From JANRKB01 sp033763695 (GTDB lineage: Bacteria > Planctomycetota > Phycisphaerae > Phycisphaerales > UBA1924), in assembly GCA_033763695.1 (NCBI GenBank), contig JANRKB010000018.1, forward strand, positions 1 through 64,000: a DNA stretch of 64,000 bases, read 5' to 3'. The stretch's first letter is position 1. Every line of letters starts with the position of its first letter. Below the pieces are notes generated by a model. It saw only the letters and a list, made by a program, of their open reading frames with translations, did not search any database and was not told the DNA's origin. Positions 59,626 through 64,000 of this stretch are shown one piece after another. The translations under genes and the position numbers were made by a program.

Positions 59626-60377
59626 CGCCATCGGCGGGACTCCATGACGACGATGGTGAGGACGACGAAGAGCGCCGAGCCGCAGAGGAAGAAAACGACG
59701 TGCGAGAGGTCGATGACGCCCTTGGCGAAGTCGGCGACGCGTGCGAGGACGTCGAGATGACGCACGATGTCGCGGGAGACGGCAGGGACGTATTCACCGA
59801 CGCCGCCGAGCATCTGGATGAGCACGAGCGCGAAAAACGTGCCGAGGAAGGCGAGAGTCTGGTTGCTGGTGAGCGAGGAGACGAGGACACCGATCGAGAG
59901 GTAGAACATGCCCAGCAGGATCAGGCAGAGGTACCCCGCGGCGATCGGGCCGGGGTCGGGCGCGGGCGAACTGACGGCGTAAAGGATCGCGACGAAGAGC
60001 AGCGTCGGCAGCAGCATGCAGGCGAGAAAGAACATGCCGCCGAGGTATTTGCCGAGGACGACGCAGGTATCAGAGACGGGTGCGGTGAGCAGCGGCTCGA
60101 TGGTGCCGGTGCGGCGCTCTTCGCTGAGCAGGCGCATCGAGACGGCAGGCGCGACGGGCACGAGCAGCCAGCCCGAGAGCGTGAAGAACTCGCGCATGCT
60201 GGCCGGGCCGCCGGGCTGGAGCGTGGCGACGATGAAGACGAGCCCGGCGAGGAAGAGGTAGAGCGCGATTGCGACCCAGCCGACGGGAAGCCGGAAGAAG
60301 GACGAAAGCTCGCGGCGCGCGATGGTGCTGACGGCGGAGATGGCGGAGGGAGGCTGGAGCGCGGGCGTGGTACTCAT
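59622..60377 (-). CDS. ABC-2 permease (GldF-like)
   Basis: Six-helix permease, 251 residues, between the ATPase and the GldG-like genes with four-base overlaps on both sides. The opening RELSSFFRLPVGWVAIALYLF, the conserved RLLSEERRTGTIEPLLTAPV motif (E-E-R-x-x-G-T-x-E-x-L) after helix 2, and YLSIGVLVSSLTSNQTLAFL are GldF/NosY hallmarks. Confidence 0.9.
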   Translation of the reverse strand: MSTTPALQPPSAISAVSTIARRELSSFFRLPVGWVAIALYLFLAGLVFIVATLQPGGPASMREFFTLSGWLLVPVAPAVSMRLLSEERRTGTIEPLLTAPVSDTCVVLGKYLGGMFFLACMLLPTLLFVAILYAVSSPAPDPGPIAAGYLCLILLGMFYLSIGVLVSSLTSNQTLAFLGTFFALVLIQMLGGVGEYVPAVSRDIVRHLDVLARVADFAKGVIDLSHVVFFLCGSALFVVLTIVVMESRRWR

Positions 60378-61378
60378 GCCGCGGCCTCCGGCGATTCGAG
60401 GAGCGAGACGATCGCGCGTTCGAGGCTCGCGCTCGCGTGGCTGAGCTCGCGAACAACAAGATCGGCGTCGGATGCGGCGGCGGCGAGTCGTTCACGCGGG
60501 TCGGAGAGATCGGCGCGGGTTCGCACCTTCAATCGCGTCCAGCCGTCGGGCAGGTTGCTTTCGAGCACGTCGACGACGCCCTGAACCTTCATGAAGATCG
60601 CTTCGAGGTGGCGTGAGGAACCGTCGCGGCTGCGCACTTCGAGGGTGAAAAGCTGGCCGTCCGCGCTGCGGGCGGCGAGTTGCTGGGGCGTCCCATCGGC
60701 GCGAACGCGTCCGCCGGCGATGAGAATCACGCGCGAGCACATCTGCTCGATCTCCGAGAGCACATGCGAACAGATGAGCATCGTGCGACTCTCGGCCAGT
60801 TCGCGGATCATCGCCCGGGCGTCGCGCACCTGCGTCGGGTCCAGGCCGTCGGTCGGTTCATCGAGCACGACGATCGGCGGCTCGTGCAGCAGCGAACTGG
60901 CGAGGCCGACGCGCTGCTTGAAGCCCTTGGAGAGTTGGCCGACACGGCGGCGACGCACGTCGTGGAGGCGGCAGCGATCGATGCCCTTGGCGACGGCGAC
61001 TCGACGATCGGCGCGCGCGAGGCCGAAGAGGCGAGCGCGATAGTCGAGGTAATCCTCGACGGCCATCTCGGCGTAGAGGGGCGCGGCTTCGGGAAGCGAG
61101 CCGATGCAACGCCGTGCTGCGAGGGAATCGCGCACATTGTCGTGGCCCATGACGAGGATGCGACCATCGTCGGGGGGCATATAGCCCGTGATCATTCGGA
61201 TGGTGGTGGTTTTGCCCGCGCCGTTGGGTCCAAGGAGGCCGACGACTTCGCCGCGACGCAGGTCGAAGCTGACGCCGCGGACCGCCTGGACGCGGCCGAA
61301 GGACTTGGTGACACCCTGCACGCTGAGCGTGGGCTGGGTATCGGTGGCGGGCGGGTTGGATGGAACGGGCGCGGTCAT
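60374..61378 (-). CDS. ABC transporter ATPase (GldA-like)
   Basis: ATPase of the three-gene system, 334 residues from the ATG at 61378. Walker A GPNGAGKTTT, signature LSKGFKQRVG, Walker B IVVLDEPTDGLDP, H-loop LICSHVLSEIEQ. A C-terminal segment of ~100 residues (FTLEVRSRDGSSRHLEAIF) is typical of GldA. TACCCT lies about 40 bases upstream of the start. The system has no gliding-motor gldJ-N genes nearby. Confidence 0.92.
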   Translation of the reverse strand: MTAPVPSNPPATDTQPTLSVQGVTKSFGRVQAVRGVSFDLRRGEVVGLLGPNGAGKTTTIRMITGYMPPDDGRILVMGHDNVRDSLAARRCIGSLPEAAPLYAEMAVEDYLDYRARLFGLARADRRVAVAKGIDRCRLHDVRRRRVGQLSKGFKQRVGLASSLLHEPPIVVLDEPTDGLDPTQVRDARAMIRELAESRTMLICSHVLSEIEQMCSRVILIAGGRVRADGTPQQLAARSADGQLFTLEVRSRDGSSRHLEAIFMKVQGVVDVLESNLPDGWTRLKVRTRADLSDPRERLAAAASDADLVVRELSHASASLERAIVSLLESPEAAA

Positions 61379-61598
61379 CGGTGCGGGGTGCGTGCGGGTG
61401 GGGACCGACGCACGCTGGGGCGAGGGTACCAAGGCGTGCGCGGGCTGTCCAAGCCGGGCGAGTGAAGCAGCGCAGGGAAGGGGTGATCGGAAGAGAGTCG
61501 GCAGGGGAGCGGGTGCGGCGAGGGGGCGGTCTCGGCTACACTGCCTTGCAGCACCCGGCTTGGCGGGGCGTGTGACCAGTTGTTGGAGAGATGGCTCT

Positions 61599-63374
61599 TT
61601 GTCGGACGCGCGACCGAAGATTCTGATCGTGGGCGGGCCGCAGGACTCGGCCGCGGACATCCAGCGGGCGGTGGGCGAGGGGTTCGAAGTCGTCCATGCG
61701 CCGCAGGGTGCCGCGCTGATGTCAGCAGTCGGCGGCGATCCTTCGTCGCTGGTGGGCTCGCTCGAAGAGTTGCTCGCGCGCAAGAACCAGCCGACGACGG
61801 ACCCGAAGCAGGCTTGGGCGGTCGCTCTCTTGAACGCGATCGGCGAGGGTGCTTGTCTGGCACGGGCCGACGGCGAGCCGATCTGGTCCAACGACTTCTA
61901 CATGGGCATCGACGCGGACACACGGCATCGGCTCAAGGCCGTGGCGGCCGAGGGCGCGGCGTGGCTGAACGAGCAGGGCGGTAATGCCGAGTCCATGCCG
62001 GCGCGGCGGTTTGATATCCCCAGCCCCGACGGCACCCGCTTGTTCGAAGTGCTGGTGTCGGGCGTGTCGGCGCGGGTGCCGGGCGGGCAACAGATTGCGG
62101 CACAGCTCAAACCGGGCCAGGTGAAAACCGGCGTCGATCACGTCGCGGTTGTTGTGCGCGACGTGACGGCCGCGAATCGAACGCGGATGCGGATCGACGC
62201 GATTGACCGGGCGGGCAGCGAACTCGTCCGACTTGAAGCGGGCACGATCCGAAAGATGAATGTCATTGAGCGGCTGAAGCTTCTGGAGACGAAAGTCGTC
62301 CGCTTCAGCCGCGATCTTTTGCACTTTGACCACTTCGGCATCCGCCTGCTCGACGAGCGAACCGGCAAACTCGAACTCGTCATGGCCCACGGCCTGCCAA
62401 GCGAGTACGACGCGTTTGACATCTATGCCCGCGCGGACGGCAACGGCATCAGCGGCTACGTCGCGGCGACGGGCCAGTCGTACATCTGTCACGACGCGCA
62501 GCGGGATGACATGTTCCTGCCGGGCGTGCACGGCGCGCGATCGTCGCTGACGGTGCCGCTGCGACTGCACGACAAGGTGATCGGCATCATGAATGTCGAG
62601 AGCCAGCAGCCGCACGCGTTCAGCGATGACGATCGCCAGTTGGCGGAGATCTTCGCTCGCAACGTCGCGCTCGCGGTGCACATGCTCGACCTGCTCGTGG
62701 TCGAGCGCACGGAGACGAACCAGACGATCAGCGGGCGGATGAGCCATGAACTCAGCGAGCCGCTGGCGGACATCCTGCACGAGGTCGAGGTGCTCAAGCG
62801 GCGGATCGCGGCTGAGCCGGAGATGTCGTCGCATGTGACGAAGATCCAGGCGGATGTCGAGGCGATTCGCCGTCGCTTGCAGGATGTGGCCGCGGGGCCG
62901 ACATCGCTCTTGGGCGCGGAGAAGGCGCTGGCGGTCAAGACCATCGACCCCGACCTGGCGCAGCGGCATGTGCTGATCGCCGACGACCAGCCCAAGATCC
63001 GGCGCATCATCGGCGACGTGCTGCGCAATCGCGGGTGCAGCGTGGTGATCACGGAGGACGGCGTGCAGGCGATCGCCGAGCTCGAGAAGGCCGCACGCGG
63101 CGAGACGTCGATGTTCGACCTGGTCGTCAGCGACATCAAGATGCCCGATCGCAACGGCTATGAAGTGTTCGCGGCGGCGCGGCGAATCAAGCCGGAACTG
63201 CCGGTGATCCTCATGACGGGCTTTGGCTATGACCCGCACCACTCGATCGTGCGCGCAAGCCAGGAAGGCCTGCAGGACGTTCTGTACAAGCCGTTCCAGG
63301 TCGAACAGCTCGTGGAACTGGTGCGCAAGGCGCTGAAGTTCGGCGGGCGCGACGGCATCACCGCGGCGTCGTGA
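61599..63374 (+). CDS. PAS-GAF-DHp-receiver signalling protein without kinase domain
   Basis: Signalling protein of 591 residues from a TTG start at 61599 (GGAGAG 10 bases upstream); other starts in frame are far away. Domains in order: a degenerate receiver (residues 6-60, no acidic pair kept), a PAS-like region (73-190), GAF (220-365, GISGYVAATGQSYICHDA), a DHp-like helix pair with SHELSEPLADILHEVEVLKR and H383, and an intact receiver (457-580) with D512 in SDIKMPDRNG. A HATPase domain is missing between the histidine helix and the last receiver. It may act as a phosphotransfer hub. Confidence 0.82.
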   Translation: MSDARPKILIVGGPQDSAADIQRAVGEGFEVVHAPQGAALMSAVGGDPSSLVGSLEELLARKNQPTTDPKQAWAVALLNAIGEGACLARADGEPIWSNDFYMGIDADTRHRLKAVAAEGAAWLNEQGGNAESMPARRFDIPSPDGTRLFEVLVSGVSARVPGGQQIAAQLKPGQVKTGVDHVAVVVRDVTAANRTRMRIDAIDRAGSELVRLEAGTIRKMNVIERLKLLETKVVRFSRDLLHFDHFGIRLLDERTGKLELVMAHGLPSEYDAFDIYARADGNGISGYVAATGQSYICHDAQRDDMFLPGVHGARSSLTVPLRLHDKVIGIMNVESQQPHAFSDDDRQLAEIFARNVALAVHMLDLLVVERTETNQTISGRMSHELSEPLADILHEVEVLKRRIAAEPEMSSHVTKIQADVEAIRRRLQDVAAGPTSLLGAEKALAVKTIDPDLAQRHVLIADDQPKIRRIIGDVLRNRGCSVVITEDGVQAIAELEKAARGETSMFDLVVSDIKMPDRNGYEVFAAARRIKPELPVILMTGFGYDPHHSIVRASQEGLQDVLYKPFQVEQLVELVRKALKFGGRDGITAAS

Positions 63375-63412
63375 GCGCCACACAATCACACGCTCGCCGC
63401 GCTGATTGACCC

Positions 63413-63418
63413 TACGAT
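63413..63418 (+). promoter_or_regulatory. -10 box for leaderless 63424 gene
   Basis: TACGAT, CGAGC, ATG: a 5-base gap between box and start codon. No -35 box at 16-18 bases. Confidence 0.4.
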
Positions 63419-63423
63419 CGAGC

Positions 63424-63873
63424 ATGGTGGCTCTGATGCAGACTTTGGCAGCCGAAGGCGCTGCGGACGGAACGTGGTTCCTGGGCGCGTCGATCTTCGC
63501 GCTCACGATCGTGCTGATTGTCGCGCTGGTGCGTGCGGAGGCGGCGCGGCGGGCCCGCCCGCAGCAGCCGCAAGGGTCGCAGGGACCACACCCCGCCATG
63601 CTTGCGCTGCAGCAGATGCAGCAGCAACGCGGCGAACTGAGCCCGGCGGAGATCGCGCGCAGGCAGGCGTGGGAAGAACTCGGCCAGCAGAAAGTGAAGC
63701 GAGAGATTGAACTGCTTGATCTGCAGATTCAGTCGGTCAAGAACGGGCTGAGCCACCGGCATGACCAGCTTGATGTCCATGACATCATGATGGAGAAGAC
63801 GCGGCTGGAGATCGAGAACCTGCAGCTTCACCTGCGGAAGATGCGGAAGGAACTTGATGAGCTGGGTGGATAA
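63424..63873 (+). CDS. Small membrane protein with C-terminal coiled coil
   Basis: Not recognised; 149 residues. One helix near residues 20-40 (FLGASIFALTIVLIVALVRA), then an Arg/Gln-rich linker with Gln runs (ALQQMQQQR), and a coiled coil from about residue 75 to the end (KREIELLDLQIQSVKNGL, EKTRLEIENLQLHLRKMRKE). The ATG at 63424 is preferred over a TTG at 63406. The topology suggests a scaffold or DUF-type envelope protein. Confidence 0.6.
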   Translation: MVALMQTLAAEGAADGTWFLGASIFALTIVLIVALVRAEAARRARPQQPQGSQGPHPAMLALQQMQQQRGELSPAEIARRQAWEELGQQKVKREIELLDLQIQSVKNGLSHRHDQLDVHDIMMEKTRLEIENLQLHLRKMRKELDELGG

Positions 63874-64000
63874 GAGAACCGCTGGATTCAGTTCTCTTCA
63901 CCTCGCTTCGACGCGAACTTTTCGGACATTGTTGCTCGGCGGGCCGTACCGCTTTATAGCGTGCGTTCCGCGCGGCCAGCGCCAGCTTCCAACCGCTGCG
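63874..64000. other. Right edge, non-coding as far as seen
   Basis: The last 127 bases contain no gene. AGAGAAC at 63876 and GTTCTCT at 63892 could pair as a hairpin after the previous stop codon, but the following sequence is not T-rich. Confidence 0.35.

Noticed and set aside
61722..63599. 625-codon minus-strand frame opposite the PAS-GAF-receiver gene
   Set aside because: No recognisable motif, and the sense protein has an intact receiver domain.

Overview
The window looks like chromosomal DNA of a planctomycete, most likely class Phycisphaerae. This is an inference from gene content, not a database match. The clues are high GC, four secreted proteins ending in a Pro-x-Pro / hydrophobic / Arg-cluster (exosortase or PEP-CTERM-like) tail, two pseudopilin-like proteins, many small membrane proteins with a CxxCGY...CPECG zinc ribbon, an ECF sigma factor fused to a membrane-spanning extension, and a futalosine-type menaquinone enzyme. 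No phage, plasmid, transposase, CRISPR array, rRNA or tRNA was recognised.

Layout. 0.2-9 kb (minus): flagellar basal-body genes flgB-flgC-fliE-fliF-fliG, preceded by flgN-like chaperone, histidine kinase and sigma-54 activator genes, then an hsp20 gene; three sites fit -24/-12 sigma-54 promoters. 9.4-16 kb: an exosortase-type secreted protein, an OmpH-like periplasmic protein, the RNase P RNA gene rnpB, a peroxiredoxin, a saccharopine-dehydrogenase-like enzyme, folK, a secreted protein and prfA. 16-24 kb: a methyltransferase, a NatAB-like ABC exporter, an overlapping HMG-CoA lyase / two enoyl-CoA hydratase operon that pairs with the acyl-CoA carboxylase beta subunit at 29-31 kb (branched-chain acyl-CoA, probably leucine, breakdown), and an SDR. 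24-36 kb: S41 protease, pseudopilin plus fused ECF sigma factor, carboxylase, a run of zinc-ribbon membrane proteins with three tandem paralogues, and a choice-of-anchor-A surface protein. 36-42 kb: gapA, an alkylation-repair pair (Ada-AlkA fusion and Ogt), an outer-membrane barrel, secG and two Bfd-like ferredoxins. 42-46.5 kb: a cobalamin riboswitch drives an exosortase-type surface protein, followed by a dockerin-tailed beta-propeller and a pseudopilin. 47-64 kb: Tat-exported metallo-beta-lactamase-fold enzyme, mqnC, a lipoprotein/anti-sigma/STAS/MlaE operon, guaA with a GNAT gene, a DUF444 protein, a GldAFG-like ABC system and a PAS-GAF-receiver protein.

Regulation and repeats. Many starts have a TANNNT -10 box only 5-6 bases before ATG, implying leaderless mRNAs; other genes have clear Shine-Dalgarno sequences. 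Intergenic DNA carries several repeat families: a paired-hairpin inverted repeat (three copies with compensatory stem changes), AGAGACGN octamer arrays, GGCATYN heptamers and a 9-mer that runs into the signal-peptide region of the propeller gene. The riboswitch locus and the paired-hairpin element are the most unusual items.
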